From the NCBI RefSeq assembly GCF_010731735.1, contig NZ_AP022588.1:4154001-4218000 (forward strand): a stretch of 64,000 nt of DNA, written 5' to 3'. Within the stretch, counting starts at the first letter, position 1. Each line of letters opens with the position of its first letter. The notes beneath the pieces are model-generated. The model saw nothing but the letters and a program-made list of their open reading frames with translations. It had not been told where the DNA came from and ran no database searches. Of the stretch, positions 13,985-25,097 are shown piece after piece. Origin of the DNA: Mycolicibacterium sediminis (GTDB taxonomy: Bacteria; Actinomycetota; Actinomycetes; Mycobacteriales; Mycobacteriaceae). Position numbers and translations under genes: made by a program.

Positions 13985-14926
13985 GTGATATCCCTACGTT
14001 CGCATGCGATCTCGCTCGCGGCGGTGTTCCTGGCGTTGGCCATCGGCGTGATGCTCGGTTCCGGTCTGCTCTCGAACACGTTGCTGTCCGGTCTGCGCGA
14101 CGACAAGCACGAGATGCAGAACGAGATCAACGATCTGACCGACGAGAAGAACGGGCTCAACGAGAGACTCGGTGCGGCAGGGGAGTTCGATGCGCAGATG
14201 TCGCCGCGGATCCTGCGTGACGCGTTCAAGGACAAGTCCGTCGTCGTGTTCCGCACGCCCGATGCCGCCGACGACGACGTCGACGCGCTGACCCGCTACG
14301 TCGGCGTATCGGGTGGGACGGTGACGGGCACCGTCGCGCTGACACAGGAGTTCGTCGACGCCAACTCGGCGGAGAAGCTGCTGTCGGTGGTGAACTCGCC
14401 GATCGTCCCCGCGGGCCGACAGCTCAGCACCACGCTCGTCGACCAGGGTTCCCAGGCGGGCGACCTCCTGGGGATCTCGCTGCTGCGCGGCAAGGGCCCC
14501 GCCGGCGCCGCCGTGGACGACGCCCAGCGCGACACGGTCCTCGCGACCCTGCGCGACACCGGTTTCCTCACCTACGGCGATCAGCGGATCGGCGCTGCCG
14601 ACACCGCTCTGATCGTTACCGGTGCGGGCCTCGCCGACGACGCCGGGAACCAGGGCGCCACCGTCGCCAGGCTGGCGGCCGCGATGGCGCCGCACGGCAC
14701 CGGGACCGTCGTCGCCGGCCGCAGCGGATCGGCGACGGGCACGTCGGCCGTGGCCGTGGTCCGCTCCGACCCCGCGTTGAGCAGTCAGGTCGCCACCGTG
14801 GACGACGTCGACGCCCAGGCCGGTCGCCTGACCGCGGTCCTGGCGCTTGGGGATCTCTCGGGGGGCGGCGCGACGGGGCAGTACGGGACCGGTCAGGGCG
14901 CCACCGCGGTCACGGTCGCCCAGTAG
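13985..14926 (+). CDS. mctB: MctB/SteB-like membrane-anchored protein (Rv1698)
   Basis: A 313-residue protein with an N-terminal signal-anchor helix (AISLAAVFLALAIGVMLGSG, about 8-27), a short coiled coil (HEMQNEINDLTDEKNGLNER), and a periplasmic alpha/beta domain. The M. tuberculosis orthologue Rv1698 is described as a channel needed for copper efflux, and the corynebacterial homologue is SteB, partner of SteA. The GTG at 13985 follows an AGGAGTTGCCCG ribosome-binding site. The tail is rich in Gly, Thr and Ala. Confidence 0.88.
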   Translation: MISLRSHAISLAAVFLALAIGVMLGSGLLSNTLLSGLRDDKHEMQNEINDLTDEKNGLNERLGAAGEFDAQMSPRILRDAFKDKSVVVFRTPDAADDDVDALTRYVGVSGGTVTGTVALTQEFVDANSAEKLLSVVNSPIVPAGRQLSTTLVDQGSQAGDLLGISLLRGKGPAGAAVDDAQRDTVLATLRDTGFLTYGDQRIGAADTALIVTGAGLADDAGNQGATVARLAAAMAPHGTGTVVAGRSGSATGTSAVAVVRSDPALSSQVATVDDVDAQAGRLTAVLALGDLSGGGATGQYGTGQGATAVTVAQ

Positions 14927-15052
14927 CGAACCGGCGCGTCAGCCGCGCGCTGTCGGCGTCGGTGTTAGGGTGAGATTCCGTGGGTCGGCAGGCCCCGAGC
15001 TGGACTTCCAGCGTAGAAACCAAGACCTGCCCAGTTGCCACGGAGGTAGGCC

Positions 15053-16784
<1,732 letters not shown>

Positions 16785-16792
<8 letters not shown>

Positions 16793-17399
16793 CCACGACT
16801 TCGAGACCGTCGCCAGCGAGACGCTGTACGTCGGGAAGATCTTCGCGTTGCGCGCCGACGAGGTGCGGATGCCCGGTGGCGGCACCGCCCGGCGGGAGAT
16901 CGTCGAGCACTTCGGGGCCGTCGGCATCGTCGCACTCGACGACGACCGCAACGTGGTGATGGTGCTGCAGTACCGGCACGCCGTCGGCCGGCGGTTGTGG
17001 GAACTCCCGGCGGGCCTGCTCGACATGGGCGACGAACCGCCGCACCTCACCGCGGCCCGCGAACTCCAGGAGGAGGCGGGACTGGCGGCCGACACCTGGC
17101 ACGTCCTGTCCGACGTCGTCTCGGCGCCGGGGTTCAGCGACGAGAGCGTACGGCTGTACCTGGCGACCGGCCTCTCCGAGGTGGGCCGTCCCGAGGCCCA
17201 CGACGAGGAAGCGGACCTGACGATCACGCGGATCCCGCTGGCCGAGGCGGTCGACATGGTGCTGGCGGGGGAGATCATCAACTCGCTCGCCGTGGCGGGC
17301 ATCCTGGCGGCCTCGGTCGCCACCGACGTCACGGCGCTGCGCGGCGTCGACGCGCCGTGGCCCGACCGCTCGACGGCGTTCCGGGCCCGCCGGTCGTGA
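16785..17399 (+). CDS. NUDIX hydrolase, ADP-ribose pyrophosphatase type (Rv1700)
   Basis: A 204-residue NUDIX protein. The box ends in AARELQEEAGL with the two metal-binding Glu residues, and the preceding Gly is one position further away than in the strict consensus. It matches Rv1700, which hydrolyses ADP-ribose. A C-terminal helix (LAEAVDMVLAGEIINSLAVA) fits the ADPRase dimer. It sits between pyrG and xerD, overlapping both. Confidence 0.9.
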
Positions 17400-18343
17400 C
17401 GGCCGTCGCGCCCGTTCTGGACGACCAGCTGCAGGGTTACCTCGACCACCTCACCATCGAGCGTGGCGTGGCGGCCAACACGCTGAGCTCCTACCGGCGC
17501 GATCTGCGGCGCTACGCCGCCCACCTGTGTTCGCGTGGCATCCGCGACCTGCGCGACATCTCCGAGACCGACGTCAGCGACTTCCTCGTCGCGCTGCGCA
17601 CGGGCGATCCGGACGCCGGCGCGTCCCCCCTGTCGGCGGTGTCGGCGGCCCGTGCGCTGATCGCCGTGCGCGGACTGCACAGGTTCGCGGCGGCCGAGGG
17701 ACTCACCGACGTCGACGTCGCCCGCGCCGTCAAGCCGCCCACGCCTGGGCGACGCCTCCCCAAGAGCCTGACCGTCGACGAGGTACTCGCGCTGCTCGAC
17801 GGAGCGGGTGGTGACGGCGAGGCCGACGGTCCGCTCGCCCTGCGCAACCGTGCGCTGCTCGAGGTGCTGTACTCGACCGGCGCGAGGATCTCGGAGGCCG
17901 TGGGCCTCGACGTGGACGACGTGGACGTGCACTCCCGGTCGGTGCTGCTGCGGGGCAAGGGAGGCAAGCAGCGGCTCGTGCCGATCGGCAGGCCCGCGGT
18001 GAGCGCGCTCGACGCCTACTTCGTCCGGGGTCGACCGGACCTGGCGCGCCGCGGCAAGGGCACGCCGGCGATCTTCCTGAACGCGCGCGGCGGCCGGTTG
18101 TCGCGGCAGAGCGCCTGGCAGGTGCTGCAGGACTCGGCGCAGCGGGCGGGCATCTCCGCGGCGGTGTCGCCGCACACGCTCCGGCACTCCTTCGCCACGC
18201 ATCTGCTCGAAGGGGGGGCCGACGTCCGCGTGGTCCAGGAACTGCTCGGCCACGCGTCGGTCACCACGACGCAGATCTACACGCTGGTCACCGTCAGCGC
18301 GCTGCGCGAGGTGTGGGCCGGCGCGCATCCCCGCGCACGGTAG
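17396..18343 (+). CDS. xerD: Tyrosine recombinase XerD
   Basis: Resolves chromosome dimers at dif together with XerC. The 315 residues comprise an N-terminal SAM-like core-binding domain (LQGYLDHLTIERGVAANTLS, about 10-95) and a catalytic domain with Arg in TGARISE, Lys in KGGKQR, HxLRH in HTLRHSFATHL and the nucleophile Tyr in TTTQIYTLV. The GTG overlaps the NUDIX stop by 4 bases. It belongs to the conserved chromosomal block and is not linked to the integrated element. Confidence 0.94.
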   Translation: MTAVAPVLDDQLQGYLDHLTIERGVAANTLSSYRRDLRRYAAHLCSRGIRDLRDISETDVSDFLVALRTGDPDAGASPLSAVSAARALIAVRGLHRFAAAEGLTDVDVARAVKPPTPGRRLPKSLTVDEVLALLDGAGGDGEADGPLALRNRALLEVLYSTGARISEAVGLDVDDVDVHSRSVLLRGKGGKQRLVPIGRPAVSALDAYFVRGRPDLARRGKGTPAIFLNARGGRLSRQSAWQVLQDSAQRAGISAAVSPHTLRHSFATHLLEGGADVRVVQELLGHASVTTTQIYTLVTVSALREVWAGAHPRAR

Positions 18344-18481
18344 GCGCGGTTCCCCGCGGGTCTGGCATTCCGGGCGCGTCGTCGCCATTAGACTTCTGCG
18401 GATGTCCGCCATCCCCCGAGGTCGTCTGACCAGCCGCGGGCCGCGCAGGAGAACACCAGCGAGAAGCGGAGCGGATCGCGC

Positions 18482-19345
18482 ATGAGTGACGAAGCCGGCA
18501 CGACCGACGGAACCGGCCTCACCGGGCGCCCTTCCCGCTCCATCCCCGAACCGCAACCCAGGACCACGCACGGACCGGCGAAGGTCGTCGCGATGTGCAA
18601 CCAGAAGGGTGGCGTCGGCAAGACGACGTCGACGATCAACCTGGGCGCCGCGCTGGCCGAGTACGGCCGCCGGGTCCTCCTGGTCGACCTCGACCCGCAG
18701 GGCGCGCTGTCGGCGGGCCTCGGCGTGCCGCACTACGAACTCGACCACACCGTGCACAACCTGCTGGTCGAGCCCCGTGTGTCGATCGACGAAGTGCTGG
18801 TCACGACCCGGGTCAAGGGCCTGGATCTGGTGCCGAGCAACATCGACCTGTCCGCGGCGGAGATCCAGCTGGTCAACGAGGTCGGCCGCGAACAGTCCCT
18901 GGCCCGTGCGCTGCATCCGGTGCTGGACCGCTACGACTTCGTGCTGATCGACTGCCAGCCCTCGCTGGGTCTGCTGACGGTGAACGGGCTGGCGTGCGCG
19001 GACGGCGTCATCATCCCCACCGAGTGCGAGTACTTCTCCCTGCGCGGGCTCGCGCTGCTCACCGACACCGTCGACAAGGTGCACGACCGCCTGAACCCGA
19101 GGCTGTCGATCAGCGGCATCCTGGTCACCCGCTACGACCCGCGCACCGTCAACGCCCGCGAGGTCATGGCGCGGGTGGTCGAGCGGTTCGGCGACCTGGT
19201 GTTCGACACCGTCATCACGCGCACGGTGCGCTTCCCGGAGACCAGCGTCGCCGGCGAGCCGATCACGACGTGGGCCCCGAAGTCCGGCGGTGCCCTGGCG
19301 TACCGGTCGCTCGCGCGTGAGGTCATCGACCGGTTCGGCGCGTGA
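18482..19345 (+). CDS. ParA/Soj-like ATPase (Rv1708-like)
   Basis: A 287-residue P-loop ATPase with the deviant Walker A KGGVGKTT at 42-49, the switch segment LLVDLDPQGALSAGLG and LIDCQPSLGLLTVNG. It is upstream of scpA and scpB, as in M. tuberculosis Rv1708-Rv1710. It is a paralogue of the true partition ATPase near oriC; the scp context suggests a role in chromosome organisation. No parB lies next to it. The first about 30 residues look disordered. The ATG at 18482 is plausible, and scpA follows with a 4-base overlap. Confidence 0.9.
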   Translation: MSDEAGTTDGTGLTGRPSRSIPEPQPRTTHGPAKVVAMCNQKGGVGKTTSTINLGAALAEYGRRVLLVDLDPQGALSAGLGVPHYELDHTVHNLLVEPRVSIDEVLVTTRVKGLDLVPSNIDLSAAEIQLVNEVGREQSLARALHPVLDRYDFVLIDCQPSLGLLTVNGLACADGVIIPTECEYFSLRGLALLTDTVDKVHDRLNPRLSISGILVTRYDPRTVNAREVMARVVERFGDLVFDTVITRTVRFPETSVAGEPITTWAPKSGGALAYRSLAREVIDRFGA

Positions 19346-20175
19346 CGACCGACACGGATCGGGAGACGTCGCAGGAGGCAGCGCCGCAGGCGGGGTTCCA
19401 GGTTCGGCTGACCAACTTCGAGGGACCGTTCGACCTGCTGCTCCAGCTGATCTTCGCCCATCGGATGGACGTCACCGAGGTGGCGCTGCACCAGGTGACC
19501 GACGACTTCATCGCCTACACCCGCACGATCGGCCGCCAGCTCGAACTCGACGAGACCACGGCGTTCCTGGTCATCGCCGCCACGCTGCTCGACCTGAAGG
19601 CCGCCCGCCTCCTACCCGCAGGCGACGTCGACGACGAGGAGGACCTCGCGCTGCTGGAGGTCCGCGACCTGCTCTTCGCGCGGCTGCTGCAGTACCGCGC
19701 GTTCAAGCACGTCGCCGAGATGTTCGCCGAACTCGAAGCCGCGGCCATGCGCAGCTACCCCAGGTCGGTGTCGCTGGAGGACCGCTACGCCGACCTGCTG
19801 CCGGAGGTGATGCTCGGCGTCGACGCCGACGACTTCGCGCAGATCGCCGCGGCGGCGTTCACCCCGCGCCCGGTGCCGACCGTCGCGCTCGACCACATGC
19901 ACGTGTCCGGCGTGTCGGTGCCGGAACAAGCCGAACGCCTCCTGGCGTTGCTTCAACTGCGCGGCGAGGGGGAGTGGGCGTCGTTCTCCGAACTGGTGGC
20001 CGACTGCACCGGCGGACTGGAGATCGTGGGCCGCTTCCTGGCGCTACTCGAGCTGTACCGGGCTCGGGCGGTAGCATTCGAACAACCTGAACCGCTGGGA
20101 AACCTGCAGGTTTCGTGGACCGGCGACCGGCCGTCCACCGACGACCTCGCGGCCGCGGTGGAAGAAGACTCATGA
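19342..20175 (+). CDS. scpA: Segregation and condensation protein ScpA
   Basis: The kleisin subunit of the SMC-ScpAB condensin. The 277 residues begin after a short acidic tail with FQVRLTNFEGPFDLLLQLI, the family signature, then the helical SMC-neck-binding region. A C-terminal winged helix (ERLLALLQLRGEGEWASFSELV, then GRFLALLELYRARAVAFEQ) is present. It overlaps parA-like and scpB by 4 bases each. Confidence 0.95.
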   Translation: MTTDTDRETSQEAAPQAGFQVRLTNFEGPFDLLLQLIFAHRMDVTEVALHQVTDDFIAYTRTIGRQLELDETTAFLVIAATLLDLKAARLLPAGDVDDEEDLALLEVRDLLFARLLQYRAFKHVAEMFAELEAAAMRSYPRSVSLEDRYADLLPEVMLGVDADDFAQIAAAAFTPRPVPTVALDHMHVSGVSVPEQAERLLALLQLRGEGEWASFSELVADCTGGLEIVGRFLALLELYRARAVAFEQPEPLGNLQVSWTGDRPSTDDLAAAVEEDS

Positions 20176-20915
20176 GTGACGACGACGATCAGCAGCGCGA
20201 GGACGAGGTGACGGCCCAGGATTCCGCGGTCCTCGATCTCGGCGACCTCGGCTCGGACGTCCCGGTGGCACCGGAGCTGACCGACGACGAACTCGGGGCA
20301 ACCCTCGAGGCGCTCCTGCTGGTGGTCGACGCCCCCGTTCCGGTCGACGCGCTGGCGAGCGCCGTCGACCAGTCCGTCCAGCGGGTGACGGCCAAGCTGC
20401 ACCAGATAGCGGAGGAGTTGACGGCCCGCGACAGCGGCATCGACCTGCGGGAGGCGGGCGGTGGCTGGCGGATGTACACCCGCAGCCGCTATGCGCCCTA
20501 CGTCGAGCGGCTCCTGCTCGACGGCACGCGATCCAAATTGACCCGGGCCGCGCTGGAGACGTTGGCCGTGGTGGCGTACCGCCAACCCGTCACCCGGGCC
20601 CGCGTCAGCGCGGTGCGTGGCGTCAACGTCGACGCCGTCATCCGGACGCTGGTGGCGCGCGGCCTCATCACCGAGGCCGGCGTCGACCCCGACGGCGGAG
20701 CGGTGACGTTCGCCACCACCGAGCTGTTCCTGGAGCGCCTGGGTCTGTCGTCGCTGGCCGACCTGCCGGACATCGCTCCACTGCTACCCGACGTCGACGT
20801 CATCGACGACATCACCCAAACCCTGAGCAGCGAACCACGATTCGTGAAGCTGGGTGGCGTCCGTGCGCCCACCAGCGAACCGCTCGCCTTCGACGTGGAC
20901 AAGGACCTACCGTGA
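20172..20915 (+). CDS. scpB: Segregation and condensation protein ScpB
   Basis: The winged-helix partner of ScpA in the condensin complex, 247 residues. After an acidic disordered start it contains LGATLEALLLVVDAPVPVDA and LTRAALETLAVVAYRQPVTR, both hallmark ScpB helices, and a long C-terminal tail. The ATG at 20172 overlaps the scpA stop (ATGA) and is preferred over the open frame further upstream. Confidence 0.95.
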   Translation: MSDDDDQQREDEVTAQDSAVLDLGDLGSDVPVAPELTDDELGATLEALLLVVDAPVPVDALASAVDQSVQRVTAKLHQIAEELTARDSGIDLREAGGGWRMYTRSRYAPYVERLLLDGTRSKLTRAALETLAVVAYRQPVTRARVSAVRGVNVDAVIRTLVARGLITEAGVDPDGGAVTFATTELFLERLGLSSLADLPDIAPLLPDVDVIDDITQTLSSEPRFVKLGGVRAPTSEPLAFDVDKDLP

Positions 20916-21658
20916 ACGAGCCAACAGAAGGCGTCCGACTGCAGAAGGTGCTGTCGCAGGCCGGCGTCGCATCGCGGCGCGTCGCCGAGCGGATGATCCT
21001 CGACGGCCGCATCGAGGTCGACGGGCACATCGTCACCGAACTCGGCACCCGCGTCGATCCCGAGAACTCTCTCATCAGAGTCGACGGCGTCCGGATCAAG
21101 TTCGACGACACCCTCGTCCACCTGGCGATCAACAAGCCGAAGGGCATGCAGTCCACCATGTCCGACGACCGGGGCCGGCCGTGCATCGGCGACATCGTCG
21201 AGTACCGGATCCGTGGCAGTCAGAAGCTCTTCCACGTCGGACGTCTCGACGCGGACACCGAGGGTCTGCTGATCCTCACCAACGACGGCGAACTGGCGCA
21301 CCGGTTGATGCATCCCTCCTTCGAGGTGCCCAAGGCCTACGTGGCGACGGTGCTCGGCGCGGTGCCGCGCGGTCTGGGCAAGAAACTGCGCGCCGGAATC
21401 GAATTGGAGGACGGTCCCGTCGTGATCGACGACTTCGCGGTCGTCGGGACCGCACCGGGCAAGTCGATGGTGCGGGTGACACTGCACGAGGGCCGCAAGC
21501 ACATCGTGCGTCGTCTGCTCGGCGAAGTGGGCTTCCCGGTGCAGGAACTCGTGCGTACCGACATCGGTTCCGTCACCCTCGGCGAGCAGAGGCCGGGCAG
21601 CATCCGGGTCCTCACCAGCAAGGAGATCGGCGAACTGTACAAGGCGGTGGGAATGTGA
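20912..21658 (+). CDS. rluB: 23S rRNA pseudouridine synthase (RluB family, Rv1711)
   Basis: Isomerises a uridine in 23S rRNA helix 89. The 248 residues comprise an S4 domain (GVRLQKVLSQAGVASRRVAE) and the RsuA/RluB catalytic domain with GRLDADTEGLL, whose central Asp is the catalytic residue, plus the family motif INKPKG. It overlaps scpB by 4 bases and cmk by 4 bases. Confidence 0.93.
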   Translation: MNEPTEGVRLQKVLSQAGVASRRVAERMILDGRIEVDGHIVTELGTRVDPENSLIRVDGVRIKFDDTLVHLAINKPKGMQSTMSDDRGRPCIGDIVEYRIRGSQKLFHVGRLDADTEGLLILTNDGELAHRLMHPSFEVPKAYVATVLGAVPRGLGKKLRAGIELEDGPVVIDDFAVVGTAPGKSMVRVTLHEGRKHIVRRLLGEVGFPVQELVRTDIGSVTLGEQRPGSIRVLTSKEIGELYKAVGM

Positions 21659-22356
21659 GTGACGCGATCGTCGCCATCGACGGACCGGCGGGTACCGGAA
21701 AGTCTTCCGTCGCACGGGGTTTGGCTCGCCAGCTGGGTGCGCGCTACCTGGATACGGGGGCGATGTATCGGATCGTCACGCTCGCGGTGCTCCGCGCTGG
21801 AGTCGATCCGGACGACGGTGAGGCAGTGGCCGAGGTGGCGGCCGCCGTCGAACCGACGGTCGGATTCGATCCGGACGACAGCCGCTCCTACCTCGCCGGT
21901 GACGACGTGTCGGCGGAGATCCGCGGCGACGCCGTGACGAAGGCGGTGTCGGCGGTGTCCGCCGTCCCCGCCGTACGCACCAAGCTCGTCCGCCTGCAGC
22001 GCGCCCTGGCCGACGGTCCCGGCAGCGTGGTCGTCGAGGGCCGCGACATCGGCACCGTGGTGCTGACCGACGCCGACCTCAAGATCTTCCTGACCGCCTC
22101 GGCGGAGGAACGGGCGAAGCGCCGCGACGACCAGAACGTGGCGAACGGTCTGCCCGGCGACTTCGACGCGGTACTCGCCGACGTGCGCCGCCGCGACCAC
22201 CTCGACTCGACCAGAGCCACGTCGCCGCTGCGCGCGGCCGACGACGCCGTGGTAGTCGATTCCAGTGACATGACGGAGTCCGAGGTGGTCGCCCACCTCG
22301 TCGACCTCGTCCAGCAGAGGGTCACCCATCAGGGGGCCGGAGTGAGGAACAGATGA
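21655..22356 (+). CDS. cmk: Cytidylate kinase
   Basis: Phosphorylates CMP and dCMP with ATP. The 233 residues begin with AIVAIDGPAGTGKSSVAR (P-loop), followed by RYLDTGAMYR and VVEGRDIGTVVLTDADLKIF, all CMK signatures. I chose the GTG at 21655, which overlaps the rluB stop (GTGA). The downstream der overlaps by 4 bases. Confidence 0.95.
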   Translation: MSDAIVAIDGPAGTGKSSVARGLARQLGARYLDTGAMYRIVTLAVLRAGVDPDDGEAVAEVAAAVEPTVGFDPDDSRSYLAGDDVSAEIRGDAVTKAVSAVSAVPAVRTKLVRLQRALADGPGSVVVEGRDIGTVVLTDADLKIFLTASAEERAKRRDDQNVANGLPGDFDAVLADVRRRDHLDSTRATSPLRAADDAVVVDSSDMTESEVVAHLVDLVQQRVTHQGAGVRNR

Positions 22357-23759
22357 GCGACGACGACGGAACCTGGGTCGACGAGACCGAATGGGAGCTG
22401 GGCTCCGACGAGTTCGCAGCCGACCTCGAGGAGGAGTTCGCGCCACCGCCGGTGGTCGCCGTCGTCGGCCGGCCCAACGTGGGCAAGTCGACGCTGGTGA
22501 ACCGGATCCTCGGTCGGCGCGAGGCAGTGGTGCAGGACATCCCCGGCGTCACGAGGGACCGCGTCTCCTACGACGCGAACTGGCTCGGACGCCGGTTCGT
22601 CGTGCAGGACACGGGCGGGTGGGAGCCCGACGCCAAGGGGCTGCAGGCGCTGGTCGCCGAGCAGGCGACGGTCGCGATGCGCACCGCGGACGCGATCATC
22701 CTCGTGGTCGATGCGGTGGTCGGGGCGACGTCCGCCGACGAGGCCGCCGCCAAGCGGCTGCAGCGGTCCGGCAAGCCGGTGTTCCTCGCCGCCAACAAGG
22801 TCGACACCGAGCGCGTCGAGTCGGAGGCGGCGGCGTTGTGGTCGCTGGGCCTGGGACAACCGCACTCGGTCAGCGCGGTGCACGGGCGCGGCGTCGCCGA
22901 TCTGCTCGACGTGGTCCTCGAGGCGCTTCCGGAGGCCTCGGCCGTCGCGACCACCGGCGGGGGACCGCGCCGCGTCGCGCTGGTCGGCAAGCCCAATGTC
23001 GGGAAGAGTTCGCTGCTGAACCGGCTGGCCGGTGACGAGCGGTCCGTGGTGCACGACGTCGCGGGAACCACCGTCGACCCCGTGGACTCGCTGATCGAAC
23101 TGGGCGGCAAGACCTGGCGCTTCGTCGACACGGCGGGCCTGCGCCGCAAGGTGGGGCAGGCGAGTGGGCACGAGTTCTACGCCTCGGTGCGTACCCGCGG
23201 CGCGATCGACGCCGCCGAGGTGGTCGTCGTCCTGATCGACTCCTCGGAGACGCTGACCGAACAGGATCAGCGGATCCTGACCATGGTGATCGAAGCGGGC
23301 CGCGCCCTGGTGCTGGCGTTCAACAAGGCCGACCTGGTCGACGAGGAACGCCGCTACACGCTCGACAAGGAGATCGACCGAGAACTCGCCCAGGTGCAGT
23401 GGGCGCAGCGCATCAACATCTCCGCGAAGACCGGACGCGCGCTGCAGCGGCTGGTGCCCGCGATCGAGGGCGCGCTCGCGTCCTGGGACGCCCGCATCTC
23501 GACCGGACGACTCAACACGTTCCTCAAGGAGATCGTCGCCGCCACGCCGCCACCGGTCCGCGGCGGCAAGCAGCCCCGAATCCTGTTCGCCACGCAGGCG
23601 ACGGCGCGTCCGCCGACGTTCGTGCTGTTCACGTCGGGCTTCCTGGAGGCCGGGTACCGCCGCTTCCTGGAGCGCAAGCTGCGCGAGACGTTCGGGTTCG
23701 AGGGCAGCCCCATCCGGATCAACGTCCGGGTCCGCGAGAAGAGGGGCGCCAAGCGCTGA
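22353..23759 (+). CDS. der: GTPase Der (EngA)
   Basis: A double-domain GTPase needed for 50S ribosome assembly, 468 residues. The two G1 motifs are GRPNVGKST near residue 39 and GKPNVGKSS near 212, and each G domain keeps NKxD (AANKVD, FNKADL). A C-terminal KH-like domain follows (FLKEIVAATPPP to the basic REKRGAKR end). It closes the conserved chromosomal block in this window. Confidence 0.96.
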   Translation: MSDDDGTWVDETEWELGSDEFAADLEEEFAPPPVVAVVGRPNVGKSTLVNRILGRREAVVQDIPGVTRDRVSYDANWLGRRFVVQDTGGWEPDAKGLQALVAEQATVAMRTADAIILVVDAVVGATSADEAAAKRLQRSGKPVFLAANKVDTERVESEAAALWSLGLGQPHSVSAVHGRGVADLLDVVLEALPEASAVATTGGGPRRVALVGKPNVGKSSLLNRLAGDERSVVHDVAGTTVDPVDSLIELGGKTWRFVDTAGLRRKVGQASGHEFYASVRTRGAIDAAEVVVVLIDSSETLTEQDQRILTMVIEAGRALVLAFNKADLVDEERRYTLDKEIDRELAQVQWAQRINISAKTGRALQRLVPAIEGALASWDARISTGRLNTFLKEIVAATPPPVRGGKQPRILFATQATARPPTFVLFTSGFLEAGYRRFLERKLRETFGFEGSPIRINVRVREKRGAKR

Positions 23760-23842
23760 TCCGCGCACGGTGATCCCAACCGTGCACGTCGGCGGTGCTC
23801 ACGACTACAGTGGCGGGAACGCACGAGACAGGGGGAGCGCTG

Positions 23843-23953
23843 GTGGCCGAGATCGCCTACCGCACCGCGCCGTCGTCTGCGTTCGCGCTGGAGCCGTTCT
23901 GGCCGTCCCGGCGATTGGTGGCCTTCGACGAATGGTGTCGTCCGCGTAGCTGA
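23843..23953 (+). CDS. Possible 36-aa ORF before the TauE gene
   Basis: GTG at 23843 is preceded by AGGGGGAG at a good distance and opens a 36-residue frame with a hydrophobic/aromatic middle and one Cys near the end. It lies in the 257-bp gap between der and the first TauE-type permease. I know of no family match, and it may be chance. The rest of the gap shows no gene. Confidence 0.25.
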   Translation: MAEIAYRTAPSSAFALEPFWPSRRLVAFDEWCRPRS

Positions 23954-24016
23954 TACGCGTCCACACCCATTCCGGGCCGCCGTCGAGCGGCCTCGCCATC
24001 GAAAGTCGTCGAGCCC

Positions 24017-24955
24017 ATGCGTTCGCTCATCATCTTCACCCTCGTCGGCGTCGGCGCGCAGCTCGTCGACGGCGCCCTGGGCATGGCCTTCGGCGTCACC
24101 GCGTCGACCCTGCTGGTCCTCAGTGGCGTCGCCTCCGCGCAGGCCAGCGCCGCCGTCCACCTCGCCGAGGTGGGGACGACCTTCGCGTCCGGGCTGTCGC
24201 ACTGGAAGTTCAAGAACATCGACTGGCACATCGTGCTCAAGCTCGGTGTGCCCGGTGCGATCGGGGCGTTCCTGGGTGCGACCGTGCTCTCGTCGCTGTC
24301 CACCGAGGACGCTGCGCCGGTCATGGCCGCGATCCTGTTGGCCATCGGCCTGTACGTGCTGGTGCGCTTCTCGTTGAAGACGCCGCCGGCCGTGAAGATC
24401 GGCACGACCAAGCACGGCGCCAAGTTCCTTGCCCCGCTCGGGCTCTTCGGCGGTTTCATCGACGCGTCGGGAGGCGGCGGCTGGGGTCCGGTGACCACCA
24501 GCACGCTGCTGTCCAGCGGCAAGACCGCGCCGCGCACCGTGATCGGCTCGGTCAGCGCCTCGGAGTTCCTGGTGGCGGTCTCGGCGTCGCTGGGGTTCCT
24601 GATCGGGTTGCGCGAGGAGTTCTTCGACAACCTGCTGATCGTGGTGGGCCTCGCGGTCGGTGGCGTCATCGCCGCGCCGTTCGCCGCGTGGTTGGTGAGC
24701 CGGATCAGCCCGGCGCTGCTCGGCACGGCCGTCGGCGGGGTCATCGTGCTGACCAACTCGCAGAAGCTGGTGAAGTACTTCGGTGTCGAGAGCCCGTGGT
24801 CGACGCTGATCTACGGGGCCATCGTGGTGGTCTGGGCGACGTTCGTCTACCTCGCCTGGAGGCTGTCCAAGGCACCGGCGTTCGTGCCCGAGGAGTTCGA
24901 GGCGGGCGTCGACGACGTGCAGCAGCCGGCCGAGGTCGTCGACGACGCGCGCTGA
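24017..24955 (+). CDS. TauE/SafE-family membrane permease
   Basis: A 312-residue inner-membrane protein of the sulfite exporter TauE/SafE family (transport of sulfonates or sulfur oxyanions; the exact substrate is not predictable). About eight hydrophobic helices are visible, beginning MRSLIIFTLVGVGAQLVDGA. The family motif is LGMAFGVTASTLL, and a second half-repeat starts at GLFGGFIDASGGGGWGPVTT. The C-terminal tail is acidic and cytoplasmic. A second, unequal homologue follows at 25098. Confidence 0.88.
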   Translation: MRSLIIFTLVGVGAQLVDGALGMAFGVTASTLLVLSGVASAQASAAVHLAEVGTTFASGLSHWKFKNIDWHIVLKLGVPGAIGAFLGATVLSSLSTEDAAPVMAAILLAIGLYVLVRFSLKTPPAVKIGTTKHGAKFLAPLGLFGGFIDASGGGGWGPVTTSTLLSSGKTAPRTVIGSVSASEFLVAVSASLGFLIGLREEFFDNLLIVVGLAVGGVIAAPFAAWLVSRISPALLGTAVGGVIVLTNSQKLVKYFGVESPWSTLIYGAIVVVWATFVYLAWRLSKAPAFVPEEFEAGVDDVQQPAEVVDDAR

Positions 24956-25097
24956 GCCGTCCGCGGTGCCCGGGGCGGTTCTCGTACGTGCGAGTACGGC
25001 GGCGATTCGGCCGGTTCCCCCACCGCCACCGCACGTTCGGCGGCGGAGAGGACGCTCGCCGACGGCGGGCTCAGGGTGACCCGCTAACGTCTGGGCG

